From Erythrobacter sp. SCSIO 43205 (GTDB lineage Bacteria > Pseudomonadota > Alphaproteobacteria > Sphingomonadales > Sphingomonadaceae), in contig NZ_CP063202.1 of NCBI RefSeq assembly GCF_019904235.1, positions 186,001-250,000 of the forward strand: a DNA stretch of 64,000 bases, given 5' to 3'. This document shows positions 1-8,634 of the stretch, piece by piece (position 1 is the stretch's first letter; the number at the start of each line of letters is the position of its first letter). Under the pieces are notes generated by a model. It was not told where the DNA came from, searched no databases, and was given only the letters and a program-made list of their open reading frames with translations. The position numbers were made by a program, and so were the translations under genes.

Positions 1-1786
1 CCTGCACTTCCAGCCATTCGCGCACATCATCGGGAAAACGCCCCCATCCTGCGCGGTCATCAAGCATCGCTTGCACCCGCGTTGCCAAATGGCTCGTAAT
101 CGGGAGGCGCAAGCCGCCATAAGAGGGGATCGTCGCCGACGTCTTGGCCGCGCGCACGATCACATCCATGTCCTTGACGCTCTCAACCTCAAGGCTCATG
201 CCCGCAAAGAAGAAGGTGTCCCCTGTCGAGAGCTGCGCGGCAAAGCGCTCCTCCACCTTGCCCAGCTGTCGCCCGTTTTTGAAGCGCACTTGGAGCATTT
301 CACTATCGACAATGATGCCGGCATTCATCCGGTGACGCTGCGCCTGATTGGGATGGGAGAGCCGCCAGACCCCGGCCTTGTCACGCACGATCCGCTTGAA
401 CTTGTCATAGGCTTTGAGCGCGTAGCCGCCGCTCTCGACGAAATGCAGAACGCGATCGAATGTCGTCCTATCGAGCCAAGCGTAGGCCAGAGACGAACGG
501 ATTTCCGCGAGCAAATCATCCTCTTGAAAAGGCGCAGCGCAAGCGCAGGCCATTACGTGCTGTGCGAGTACATCAAGCCCTCCCGCACGAAAGTCCTCGC
601 CATCGCGCATCCCTTCATCAACCGCGTCTTTCGCCGCCATGGCTTCCAAGAATTCAAAGCGGTTGCCCGGGACCAGCACCGCGCGGCTGGCGGTGTCGAG
701 GCGGTGGCCTGCGCGCCCGATTCGCTGAAGGAGGCGCGAAGAACCCTTGGGCGCACCCATCTGCACCACGAGATCAATATCGCCCCAATCGACCCCTAAA
801 TCGAGGCTGGCGGTGCACACCAGCGCGCGCAATTCCCCTGCTGCCATAGCGTCCTCGACCCGCCGCCGCGCCTCTTTGGAAAGGCTGCCGTGGTGGACAC
901 CGATGGGCAGATTGTCCTCATTCTCTTCCCAAAGGCATTGGAAGATAAACTCAGCCAGAAAGCGCGTGTTGGTGAAGATCAGCGTGGTGCGATTAGCCGC
1001 GATTGCCTCCATCAATTGCGGCACCGCCCAGCGCCCCGCGTGCCCACCCCAAGGCACGCGTTCTTCAATCGGCAGGAGGATGTCGACTTGCGGTTCCGCC
1101 CCGTCCTCGCCCAGAACCAGATCGGCAGCGCGGATTTCACCCGTGTCATCGGCGGGTTGGTGCGCAAGCCACTCCTGAAAGCTGAGCGGATTGGCGAGCG
1201 TTGCGGAAAGCGCGACCCGCTGCATATCGGGCGCGAGGCGTTGCAAACGCGCCAAAGAAAGCGCGAGCAAGTCGCCCCGCTTGCCGGTGGCGAAAGCGTG
1301 AACCTCGTCGATCACCACGCGTTTCAGCGTGCGGAAAAGCTCCATACTTTCGGGATAGGAGAGGAGCAGCGACAGACTCTCAGGCGTTGTCAGCAACACG
1401 TGCGGCGGCTTTTCGCGCTGGCGTTTTTTGCGGTCCGAAGAGGTGTCGCCCGAACGCGTCTCGACCCGAATGGGGAGGCCAATTTCCTCAATCGGGGTGA
1501 GAAGATTGCGCTTCACATCATGCGCCAGCGCCTTGAGCGGAGACACGTAGAGCGTGTGCAAGCCATCTTCGGGCGGCTCGACAGATGAGGGCGCAAAATC
1601 GCACAAGGTAGGCAGGAAACCGGCCAAGGTCTTGCCAGCGCCCGTGTCCGCCACCAGCAGCGCATCGGCTCCAGCGCGCGCCTTCTTGAGCATTTCGAGC
1701 TGATGGCGACGCACCCGCCACCCGCGCGCGTCAAACCAGCCCTGAATCTCTGGAGGAATTTCAGGCAGATTTGCGTTTGCGATCAC
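1..1786 (-). CDS. Ligase-associated DEXH-box helicase (Lhr-like), 3' end outside window
   Basis: About 595 codons are visible; the C-terminus lies beyond position 1. Near the N-terminus the frame reads ADTGAGKT (Walker A), then YVSPLKALA, LLTTPESL, VIDEVH (motif II) and SATLANP. Further on come FTNTRFLAE, a VHHGS motif and QRIGRAGHR (motif VI). This is the superfamily 2 core of Lhr-type helicases, and the wording fits the ligase-associated branch that travels with an ATP-dependent DNA ligase, an exonuclease and a phosphoesterase in proteobacterial repair operons. Those partners would lie to the left and cannot be seen. The start is a GTG whose bases overlap the stop of the DUF2059 gene (GTGA), so the two are probably co-translated. 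The family assignment is strong; membership of the ligase branch is inferred. Confidence 0.85.
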   Translation of the reverse strand, partial: MIANANLPEIPPEIQGWFDARGWRVRRHQLEMLKKARAGADALLVADTGAGKTLAGFLPTLCDFAPSSVEPPEDGLHTLYVSPLKALAHDVKRNLLTPIEEIGLPIRVETRSGDTSSDRKKRQREKPPHVLLTTPESLSLLLSYPESMELFRTLKRVVIDEVHAFATGKRGDLLALSLARLQRLAPDMQRVALSATLANPLSFQEWLAHQPADDTGEIRAADLVLGEDGAEPQVDILLPIEERVPWGGHAGRWAVPQLMEAIAANRTTLIFTNTRFLAEFIFQCLWEENEDNLPIGVHHGSLSKEARRRVEDAMAAGELRALVCTASLDLGVDWGDIDLVVQMGAPKGSSRLLQRIGRAGHRLDTASRAVLVPGNRFEFLEAMAAKDAVDEGMRDGEDFRAGGLDVLAQHVMACACAAPFQEDDLLAEIRSSLAYAWLDRTTFDRVLHFVESGGYALKAYDKFKRIVRDKAGVWRLSHPNQAQRHRMNAGIIVDSEMLQVRFKNGRQLGKVEERFAAQLSTGDTFFFAGMSLEVESVKDMDVIVRAAKTSATIPSYGGLRLPITSHLATRVQAMLDDRAGWGRFPDDVREWLEVQ

Positions 1787-2613
1787 TCGCCTTGGATCGT
1801 GACCGGCGCAACTGGGGTCACAACATCGCCAAGAGTGGCTTCATCCACTCCCAATATCTGCGCCATGCGGCTGCGCTGCTCTGCACTCAAATCACTGACA
1901 TCGCGCTCCGGCGGGAGGGCCGCCATCGCTGCCTCCATTTGCGCACCCATATCGCCGAATTGCTGCATCATCGCAGGCATCGCTTGCATACTTGCTGACA
2001 TGACTTGCGGGTCAGCCATCAGCTTGATGTTTTCCTGAGCATAGAGTTTGCCTGTGGGCGTTGCGAAGAAAGCGGCAATGTCGGCAAGCTGCGCATCATC
2101 GAACCGGATTGCATAAGCTTTGGCCATGCCTTCCTTAAAGCCCGGTTCGATCAAGACCGCTGCCTCAAGCATGATGTCATTCAACATGTCCTGCATGATG
2201 GTGCCGCGTTCTCCAAATGACGGGTCAAGCAATCCTGCAAGCTCGGCCTTTTCCGCATCGGAAAGCGAGGCGGTAACTTGCGGGTCCACCATCACGCGGC
2301 TGCCGATCACCATCTCAGCAGCGCCCGCTCCGCCCATCATATCAAGCAGCGGCCCCATGGTGCTCGACATCATTTCGCTCATCATGTCGGCGTAGAAGCC
2401 TTCGGGCATCATCACGTCGATCAACGCTTTTGCTGCGGGCAGACGCGCCTCTTGTTCGTCGGTCAGGGGTTCGGAAGTGAACATCCCTGCGAACATATCG
2501 CCCATCGCTTCAAGCTGCTGTGCACTTGGTTCGCCCGAATTTTGAGCCAGAGCGGTCACAGGGGCGGCAATCAGCGAAAGTCCGGACGCAGCGGCAAAAA
2601 GGAAACGTTTCAT
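1783..2613 (-). CDS. Exported DUF2059-domain protein
   Basis: A 276-residue protein with a clear signal peptide (MKRFLFAAASGLSLIAAPV, cleavage near ALAQ/N). The C-terminal half contains LADIAAFFATPTGKLY, the hallmark of DUF2059, whose molecular function is not established. The middle is rich in methionine, including runs of MMP, MMS and MMGG. The ATG at 2613 is preferred because an AAGG lies 9 nt ahead of it; an in-frame ATG six bases earlier would have only 3 nt of spacing. The stop overlaps the start of the helicase gene by four bases. A periplasmic location is inferred from the signal peptide. Confidence 0.75.
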   Translation of the reverse strand: MKRFLFAAASGLSLIAAPVTALAQNSGEPSAQQLEAMGDMFAGMFTSEPLTDEQEARLPAAKALIDVMMPEGFYADMMSEMMSSTMGPLLDMMGGAGAAEMVIGSRVMVDPQVTASLSDAEKAELAGLLDPSFGERGTIMQDMLNDIMLEAAVLIEPGFKEGMAKAYAIRFDDAQLADIAAFFATPTGKLYAQENIKLMADPQVMSASMQAMPAMMQQFGDMGAQMEAAMAALPPERDVSDLSAEQRSRMAQILGVDEATLGDVVTPVAPVTIQGE

Positions 2614-2644
2614 ATTCATGATCCTTGGTAAGGTCGTTGAACTG

Positions 2645-4081
2645 TCAATGCCCGACACTTTCGCCGCGTTCCAAACCCGATAGCTCCAACTGCTCATCGA
2701 TCTGCGCGATAAGGCGATCAAGACCCTCTTGCGTGTCGCTCTCGGCGCGCGCGACCAGAACGTCCTGTGTGTTGGACGCACGAAGGAGCCACCAGCCATC
2801 GGCGGTGTTCACGCGCACACCGTCAGTTGTGTTGACCTCTTCAACGCCATCGCCCGGATTGGTGGTGAGCCGCTCGGAAATCTCGGCCATCGCCGGGAAT
2901 TTGCGCGCTTCGTCCACTTGAAAGCGCATCTCTGGCGTGTTGAGCATATCAGGGATAGCCCCGCGAAGCTCAGTCACGGATTTGCCGAGCCGCGCGGAGG
3001 CTGCAAGCAGGCGCACACCCGCATAAAGCGCATCGTCAAAACCGTAATAAGTGTCAGCAAAGAACACGTGCCCGCTCATTTCGCCAGCCAGCGGCGAGCC
3101 CGTTTCCTTCATTTTGGACTTAATCAGTGAGTGACCGGTCTTCCACATCAGCGGCTCACCGCCGCACTTTGCCACGTGATCGAACAGCGCGCGGCTCGCC
3201 TTCACATCCGCGATAATCGTTTGACCTTGGTGCGTTTTTAGAACGTCCTCGGCATAGATCATCAATAGCTGATCGCCCCAAATTATCCGGCCCTCACCGT
3301 CGATCGCTCCGATCCGGTCACCATCCCCGTCAAAGGCCACTCCAAAATCGAGGTTCTTCTCAGCGACAAGCTTGCGCAAATCCACCAGATTTTCCTCAAC
3401 CGTTGGATCAGGGTGGTGATTAGGAAAATGACCGTCAACTTCAGTAAACAGCAAATGATGCTCACCCGGCAAACGCTCAGCCAGCGCTTCGAGAGCTGGG
3501 CCCGCCGCACCATTGCCCGCATCCCAGCCAACTTTCAGCCCGGCAAGCTTTGCCTCGTCAATACCGGTGAGCCCTTCGAGCATACGCTCGACATACTCGC
3601 CAAGGATGTCTCTGGCGGTGACTTCTCCCGCCCCCTCGGCCCAGTCCCCGGCCGCCGCCATCGTGCCGAGCCGTTGAATGTCAGCCCCAAAAAACGGTCG
3701 CCCCTGAAATACCATCTTGAAGCCATTGTAATTGGGGGGATTGTGGCTGCCAGTTATCTGAATGCCGCCTTTCACCTCTTCGCTTGAAGCTTCGGCGTAA
3801 TACAGCATCGGGGTTGCCCCCATGCCAATCGCCACGACATCACAGCCGCTCGCGGTCAGCCCTTCGACAAGAGCGTGTTCAAGCATGGGTGAGCTAACCC
3901 GCCCATCATAACCCACCGCAACCTTGGGCGCTCCTTGGGCGCCAGCCGCTTCTTCCGCACGGCGCAGGAGCGTGCCGAATGAACGGCCAATCGCGCGCGC
4001 ATCGTCCACTCCCAGAGTTTCGCCAATAATGCCTCGAATATCGTATTCGCGAAGGATGGTGGGATCAAAATTGTATGACAT
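2645..4081 (-). CDS. Phosphomannomutase/phosphoglucomutase (ManB/AlgC family)
   Basis: A 478-residue alpha-D-phosphohexomutase that interconverts hexose 6-phosphate and 1-phosphate for sugar-nucleotide and polysaccharide synthesis. It begins with REYDIRGIIGE, has the phosphoserine loop TGSHNPPNYNG, the metal-binding loop DGDGDR, the sugar loop GEMSGH and a C-terminal phosphate-binding RASNTQ. These are the four expected active-site loops in order, and the length is normal. The ATG at 4081 is chosen over an in-frame TTG at 4099 because MSYNFDPT is the usual kind of N-terminus. The exact sugar specificity cannot be told from sequence. Confidence 0.93.
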   Translation of the reverse strand: MSYNFDPTILREYDIRGIIGETLGVDDARAIGRSFGTLLRRAEEAAGAQGAPKVAVGYDGRVSSPMLEHALVEGLTASGCDVVAIGMGATPMLYYAEASSEEVKGGIQITGSHNPPNYNGFKMVFQGRPFFGADIQRLGTMAAAGDWAEGAGEVTARDILGEYVERMLEGLTGIDEAKLAGLKVGWDAGNGAAGPALEALAERLPGEHHLLFTEVDGHFPNHHPDPTVEENLVDLRKLVAEKNLDFGVAFDGDGDRIGAIDGEGRIIWGDQLLMIYAEDVLKTHQGQTIIADVKASRALFDHVAKCGGEPLMWKTGHSLIKSKMKETGSPLAGEMSGHVFFADTYYGFDDALYAGVRLLAASARLGKSVTELRGAIPDMLNTPEMRFQVDEARKFPAMAEISERLTTNPGDGVEEVNTTDGVRVNTADGWWLLRASNTQDVLVARAESDTQEGLDRLIAQIDEQLELSGLERGESVGH

Positions 4082-4188
4082 CGTTAGTAAGAACCTCAAT
4101 TCGCTTGAGTTTAGTGCTTGGGAAAACAGCTTGTCGGTTTACTTGACCCCTAGCAGCATTCACGATGCTCTGCTTGCATGAAATGATG

Positions 4189-4506
4189 TCAAACTGGTGT
4201 ATCTTTGTCCGATTGTTCACCATCGCTCAGCGCAAGATCGGCAAGCAATAAATCGCGCGCGTCATTGGCATCGTGCACCTCGCCGCTTGATCCGCCGCGA
4301 TCGGGGTGAACCTGTGCGATCAATTTCTTATGCGCGCTCAAGATTTCTGCCCGCGTGGCTTTGCGTGATACGCCCAAGATTTTGCGCGCCTCTGCAAGTT
4401 TTTGTGAGCGGGATTGCGGGCCGGAGAGCATTTGCCACGGCCACTTGCCGAGCGCCCAACGGAACAGAACCGCACCAAGCGCAAGGATGATCGCAAACTT
4501 GAGCAT
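4189..4506 (-). CDS. Membrane-anchored J-domain protein
   Basis: A 105-residue protein with an N-terminal hydrophobic segment (about residues 3-18) followed by a J-domain. The domain reads ARKILGVSRKATRAEI, a basic helix II (AHKKLIAQV) and the obligatory HPD tripeptide in HPDRGG. This layout matches TIM14/DjlA-like co-chaperones that recruit DnaK to the membrane. The start codon follows the mipZ stop by one base, so it is the second gene of a mipZ operon. The client is unknown. Confidence 0.8.
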   Translation of the reverse strand: MLKFAIILALGAVLFRWALGKWPWQMLSGPQSRSQKLAEARKILGVSRKATRAEILSAHKKLIAQVHPDRGGSSGEVHDANDARDLLLADLALSDGEQSDKDTPV

Positions 4507-4507
4507 C

Positions 4508-5344
4508 CTAGGCGGGCTCCATCGCAGCGCTCGCTTCGGTCTTGCCCGGTTTCATGGCGGGAAGCTTCAGCGCGGCCACAAGCGCGCGCAATTCCTGACG
4601 CGCGACCAGATGGCTGGTGCCAAGTTCGCCCAAATGCCCTTTGTCCAGAAGAGTGAGCCCGGATGGAAACAACTCGCGGTAAATCACCCTTTCGGAAAGG
4701 CCGTGAGTCACGCGAAAGCCCACGCGCTTTGCCATTTCGGTGAGCGCTTTATTAATCCGCGCCATATTGCGCGCCTCTGTGTGACCCGTACGATTGCGCA
4801 CAACCACCCAATCCATTTCAGGCCGCGCGCCGGTCGCTGTTGCCCGGCTCCTTTTCATCCGCGCTTCCCATATGAGTTCGGCGAAAAAGGACAGCTTTTT
4901 GACCTTGAAGTTTTCCGGATCAACCTGTCCGATCAGGTCGAAATCGACAAAGCTGTCGTTCATCGGCGTGACCAGCGTATCCGCTTGCTCCACGGCCGCG
5001 CGCGCCAGAGGATCGTCCCGGCCCGGATTGTCGATGATGAGAAATTCGCAGTCTTTCTCAAGCTTTTCAATCTTTAGGAGAAGGGCAGAATCGCTGCGCC
5101 CCTTGAACACTTCGCAAGCCGGTGTCGGCAGTTCGAGCCCACGCCGCTGCATCGTGTGAAAGCGGTTTTCCATATAGCGGTGCGAGGTGCGCTGACGCGG
5201 ATCAAGGTCAAGCATGGTGACACGCTTGCCCAGATAGGACAGCGCCACTGCCACGTGCACAGCCGTAGTTGATTTGCCCGTCCCGCCTTTTTCATTGGCG
5301 AAGACAATCCGGTGAGTGCCGTATCTTGCAGGCGCGCCGTCCAT
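4508..5344 (-). CDS. mipZ: MipZ, division-plane positioning ATPase
   Basis: A 278-residue ParA/MinD-superfamily P-loop ATPase. The deviant Walker A reads NEKGGTGKST near residue 18, followed by DLDPRQRTSHRYMENR and later IIDNPGRDD. The DPRQ-T-RY-ENR wording is typical of alphaproteobacterial MipZ, which forms a gradient from the ParB-bound pole and inhibits FtsZ away from mid-cell. The ATG at 5344 has AGGA about 8 nt upstream; the frame extends further but that part has no family resemblance. It is transcribed divergently from panC across about 140 bp, and a J-protein gene follows directly. Confidence 0.9.
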   Translation of the reverse strand: MDGAPARYGTHRIVFANEKGGTGKSTTAVHVAVALSYLGKRVTMLDLDPRQRTSHRYMENRFHTMQRRGLELPTPACEVFKGRSDSALLLKIEKLEKDCEFLIIDNPGRDDPLARAAVEQADTLVTPMNDSFVDFDLIGQVDPENFKVKKLSFFAELIWEARMKRSRATATGARPEMDWVVVRNRTGHTEARNMARINKALTEMAKRVGFRVTHGLSERVIYRELFPSGLTLLDKGHLGELGTSHLVARQELRALVAALKLPAMKPGKTEASAAMEPA

Positions 5345-5482
5345 AGAAACTGTCCTGTGCGTATGGCCGGTGCGCCGCGCCCACCAGCTCTGAAATGTTG
5401 ACCCAGTGCGTGAAGGGAAGCTTGTCGAAACGCAGCGCCCCGGTCTATCGCACGCCCAAGTGTTATCCGAGGGGAGCCAGAG

Positions 5483-6340
5483 GTGCAAACAGCAACCACG
5501 CTCGATGTGTTGAGAACAAGCATTGCCAAGCTTCGCGAGAACGGCGCGCGTATTGGGCTCGTCCCGACCATGGGCGCGCTGCATGAAGGGCACCTGACGC
5601 TCATCCGCCGCGCGCGCGAAGAATGTGACAGTGTGGTGGCCTCAATCTTTGTGAATCCGACGCAATTTGGCCCGAACGAAGACCTGGACGCATACCCGCG
5701 CCAATTGGCCGAGGATGCAGCCATGTTGGAGGCTGAAGGCTGTGCGTTTTTGTGGGCACCAGAGCCGCAGGAAATGTATCCCGATGGCTTTGTGACCAGC
5801 ATTTCGGTGAGCGGAGTAAGCGAGGGGTTATGCGGCGCGGCACGCCCCGGCCATTTTGACGGCGTTGCAACGGTCGTGAACAAGCTCTTCAACCAAGTCG
5901 CGCCCGACATGGCCTTTTTTGGCGAGAAGGATTTCCAGCAGCTCGCCGTCATCCGCGCAATGGCCCGCGATCTCGATCTGACGCGCCCTCATGTGCACTC
6001 CATCGTCGGCGTGCCGACAGTGCGCGAAAGCGACGGCCTCGCCATGTCGAGCCGCAACCGTTATCTGTCCGAAGGCGATCGAGCCGCTGCGACCACTCTG
6101 CCGCAATCAATGAAAACGGCGATTGCACGCATTGAGGACGGCGAGCCAGTGGCCCCGGTCCTCGCCGCGCTTGAAGGGGAGTTGCTGCAAGCAGGCTTTG
6201 CCAGCGTTGACTACGCCGTTCTTGCCGATAGCGCTTCCCTTGCGCCGTTGGAGCGCCTATCGGGATCTCCTGCGCGGCTATTGGTTGCCGCTCGCATTGG
6301 CACCACCCGCTTGATCGACAATATGGCCGTGTGCGCATGA
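5483..6340 (+). CDS. panC: Pantothenate synthetase
   Basis: A 285-residue enzyme joining pantoate and beta-alanine with ATP, the last step of pantothenate synthesis. Visible motifs are VPTMGALHEGH (the HIGH-like adenylate site, His34 and His37), FVNPTQFGPNEDL, the FFGEKDFQQL segment, and SSRNRYLS. It starts at a GTG with GGGGAG about 7 nt upstream. It is monocistronic by appearance, divergent from mipZ and followed 39 bp later by the DUF475 gene. Length and motifs are standard. Confidence 0.97.
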   Translation: MQTATTLDVLRTSIAKLRENGARIGLVPTMGALHEGHLTLIRRAREECDSVVASIFVNPTQFGPNEDLDAYPRQLAEDAAMLEAEGCAFLWAPEPQEMYPDGFVTSISVSGVSEGLCGAARPGHFDGVATVVNKLFNQVAPDMAFFGEKDFQQLAVIRAMARDLDLTRPHVHSIVGVPTVRESDGLAMSSRNRYLSEGDRAAATTLPQSMKTAIARIEDGEPVAPVLAALEGELLQAGFASVDYAVLADSASLAPLERLSGSPARLLVAARIGTTRLIDNMAVCA

Positions 6341-6379
6341 TACATCCGGCGTGAGCGGCCACGAAGGACACACACCGTA

Positions 6380-7420
6380 ATGCTTAAGCACTTCTGGGGC
6401 TCTTTCCTCTTCACTGCCATATGTATGGCGCTGGGCGGATGGTATGGCTGGGAGATGACCGGCACGGTCGATGGCACGCTCTCAATCCTATGGATTTGTG
6501 CCGTTTTGGCAGTGCTCGAAGTCTCGCTTTCGTTCGACAATGCAGCCGTCAACGCATCCATCCTGAAAGACATGACCCCAGTCTGGCAGCAACGCTTCCT
6601 CACTTGGGGTATCGCAATCGCGGTGTTCGGGATGCGGGTCGTCTTCCCGATTGTGATCGTAATGGTCGCAGCCTCGCTTGGCCCTGTGGACGCGGTGCGT
6701 CTGGCACTTAGCGATCCGGCAGAATATCAACGCATCGTCAGCGATGCGCATATCGGCCTGATGGGATTTGGCGGCGCGTTTTTGGGCATGGTAGGGCTCA
6801 AATTCTTCTTCGACGCAGATAAGGACCACGATTGGATCCGCGTGATCGAACGGCCATTGGCAAAGGTTGCCGACATCGAGGCGATCTCTATTGGTCTTGT
6901 CCTCGCTGGCACCTGGGCGACATCAACCATGCTGGCAGACGCAGACGCGCTCACCTTTATTGTCGCAGCCATTGGCGGGCTTCTGACCTATCTCGCCGTT
7001 GAAATCGTCAACCACGTGCTGGAGCCGCCTACCCCTTCGTCCGGCGACGTCGCAAAGGCAGGGTTTGGCGCGTTTCTCTATCTCGAAGTGCTCGATGCGA
7101 GTTTCTCCTTTGATGGAGTGATCGGTGCCTTCGCGCTCACCAATAACCTTATCATTATCGCTATCGGCCTTGGCATTGGTGCGATGTTCGTGCGCTCAAT
7201 GACGATCTTCCTCGTGCGTAAAGGCACGATGAGCGAGTACCGCTATCTCGAACACGGTGCGTTCTACGCGATCCTTGCGCTGGCGGTGATCATGTACATC
7301 AACACTTTCGCGCACATCCCCGAAGTCATCACCGGGTTGATTGGCGCTGTACTGATTGGCCTTGCCTTTTGGTCATCGGTGCGCGCGAACAAGGCGGACG
7401 CAGCCGCTCAACCTGCTTGA
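6380..7420 (+). CDS. DUF475 integral membrane protein (TerC-like)
   Basis: A 346-residue polytopic membrane protein with about eight or nine hydrophobic segments. It carries two internally related motifs, LEVSLSFDNAAVNA near residue 48 and LEVLDASFSFDGVIGA near residue 238. These acidic, serine-rich membrane motifs are shared with TerC-type proteins, which are linked to tellurite resistance and metal handling. The duplicated motif suggests an inverted-repeat fold, as in related ion transporters. The substrate is unknown; metal export at the inner membrane is an inference from the TerC superfamily. Confidence 0.8.
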   Translation: MLKHFWGSFLFTAICMALGGWYGWEMTGTVDGTLSILWICAVLAVLEVSLSFDNAAVNASILKDMTPVWQQRFLTWGIAIAVFGMRVVFPIVIVMVAASLGPVDAVRLALSDPAEYQRIVSDAHIGLMGFGGAFLGMVGLKFFFDADKDHDWIRVIERPLAKVADIEAISIGLVLAGTWATSTMLADADALTFIVAAIGGLLTYLAVEIVNHVLEPPTPSSGDVAKAGFGAFLYLEVLDASFSFDGVIGAFALTNNLIIIAIGLGIGAMFVRSMTIFLVRKGTMSEYRYLEHGAFYAILALAVIMYINTFAHIPEVITGLIGAVLIGLAFWSSVRANKADAAAQPA

Positions 7421-7465
7421 CGAGCGCGCTGATTTAATGGCAATGAGCGCTCCTGACTGACCTGA

Positions 7466-7539
7466 GCGGGTATAGCATAGTGGTAATGCTCCAGCCTTCC
7501 AAGCTGGCTAGAGGGGTTCGATTCCCCTTACCCGCTCCA
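7466..7539 (+). tRNA. tRNA-Gly (anticodon UCC)
   Basis: 74 nt including an encoded CCA. The acceptor arms GCGGGTA and TACCCGC pair fully. The anticodon loop reads CTTCCAA between CCAGC and GCTGG, placing UCC at the anticodon. The T-arm is GGGG-TTCGATT-CCCC. It stands alone between the DUF475 and cysD genes, with no attachment-site duplication or integrase nearby. Confidence 0.96.
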
Positions 7540-7604
7540 AAATTTTCCCTCCCCATAGGTTTTCTAATTTTGCGATAGGCGCGTAAGGCACTAGCTGGCG
7601 TGTC

Positions 7605-8516
7605 ATGACGTTACTTACGCACCTTCAAAGGCTCGAGGCTGAGAGCATCCACATCCTGCGCGAGGTGGTGGCTGAGGCTGAGAATCCAGTCATGTTGTAT
7701 TCGGTGGGCAAAGACAGTGCGGTTATGCTGCACCTGGCCCGCAAGGCCTTCTACCCCGCACCTCCGCCTTTCCCGCTGCTCCATGTCGATACGAGCTGGA
7801 AATTTCAGGATATGTACGCCCTTCGCGATAGCATGGCGGAAAAGACCGGTATGAAACTGCTGGTCTGGCAGAACGAGGAAGCTGAGGAGCGCGGGATCAA
7901 CCCGTTTGATCACGGGGCGCTGCACACCGATATGTGGAAGACCCAAGGGCTGAAACAGGCGCTTGACCACTATGGCTTCGACGCAGCCTTTGGCGGGGCG
8001 CGCCGCGATGAAGAAAAAAGCCGCGCGAAAGAGCGTGTTTTTTCCTTCCGCACAGCATCTCATTCGTGGAACCCCAAGGACCAGCGCCCTGAGCTTTGGA
8101 ACCTTTACAACGCCAAGAAAAACAAGGGCGAAAGCATCCGCGTCTTCCCCCTGTCGAATTGGACCGAGCTCGACATCTGGCAATATATCATGGCCGAAAA
8201 TATCGAGATCGTGCCGCTCTATTTCGCAGCGGAGCGACCCACATTTGAGTGGGAGGGCGGCCTGTTCATGGCGGACGATATTGATCGGCTCGAACGGGTG
8301 ATGGGCAAGAAACCGGAAATCACCATGAAGTCGGTGCGGTTCCGCACGCTTGGCTGTTTCCCGCTGACCGGCGCGGTTGAAAGCACAGCGTCCACCCTTT
8401 CCGAAGTGGTACAGGAAACCCTCCTCACCTCCACCAGCGAGCGTCAGGGCCGCGTGATCGACAAAGACGCAGGCGGTGCTGGAATGGAGAAGAAAAAGCA
8501 GGAGGGGTATTTTTGA
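7605..8516 (+). CDS. cysD: Sulfate adenylyltransferase subunit 2
   Basis: A 303-residue ATP pyrophosphatase-fold subunit that makes adenosine 5'-phosphosulfate from sulfate and ATP, with energy supplied by the GTPase CysN. Visible are the PP-loop [41 protein letters not shown] and the C-terminal [14 protein letters not shown]. The C-terminal end is rich in lysine and glycine, as is usual. It is followed by the fused cysNC across a 118-bp spacer that holds a palindromic repeat. cysQ comes next, so this is an assimilatory sulfate activation operon. Confidence 0.97.
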   Translation: MTLLTHLQRLEAESIHILREVVAEAENPVMLYSVGKDSAVMLHLARKAFYPAPPPFPLLHVDTSWKFQDMYALRDSMAEKTGMKLLVWQNEEAEERGINPFDHGALHTDMWKTQGLKQALDHYGFDAAFGGARRDEEKSRAKERVFSFRTASHSWNPKDQRPELWNLYNAKKNKGESIRVFPLSNWTELDIWQYIMAENIEIVPLYFAAERPTFEWEGGLFMADDIDRLERVMGKKPEITMKSVRFRTLGCFPLTGAVESTASTLSEVVQETLLTSTSERQGRVIDKDAGGAGMEKKKQEGYF

Positions 8517-8523
8517 CCTGCCA

Positions 8524-8625
8524 CGTCAGACATGAAGTGGCTGACGAAAGGTCAACCCCGGACTTGATCCGGGGTCCTTCGCCCCACACGGAAGCTAGCA
8601 GGATTCCTGCCTTCGCGGAAATGAA
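8524..8625 (+). repeat. Intergenic palindromic repeat between cysD and cysNC
   Basis: Two hairpins lie one after the other. CGTCAG at 8524-8529 pairs with CTGACG at 8541-8546. CCCCGGA at 8556-8562 pairs with TCCGGGG at 8568-8574 across the loop CTTGA. A tail resembling GGATTCCTGCCTTCGCGG follows. From memory, CCCCGGA-palindromes joined to a CCTTCGCGG tail recur as dispersed intergenic repeats in alphaproteobacteria; copy number here is not testable. Within an operon such hairpins could tune mRNA stability. Confidence 0.6.
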
Positions 8626-8634
8626 GAACGCATC

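Noticed and set aside
71..1588. Several plus-strand open frames at the left end
   Set aside because: They are antisense to the DEXH helicase, whose minus-strand motifs are unambiguous.
7466..7539. tRNA-Gly as an integration site
   Set aside because: No 3' duplication, integrase or foreign-looking segment is next to it; the neighbours are core genes.
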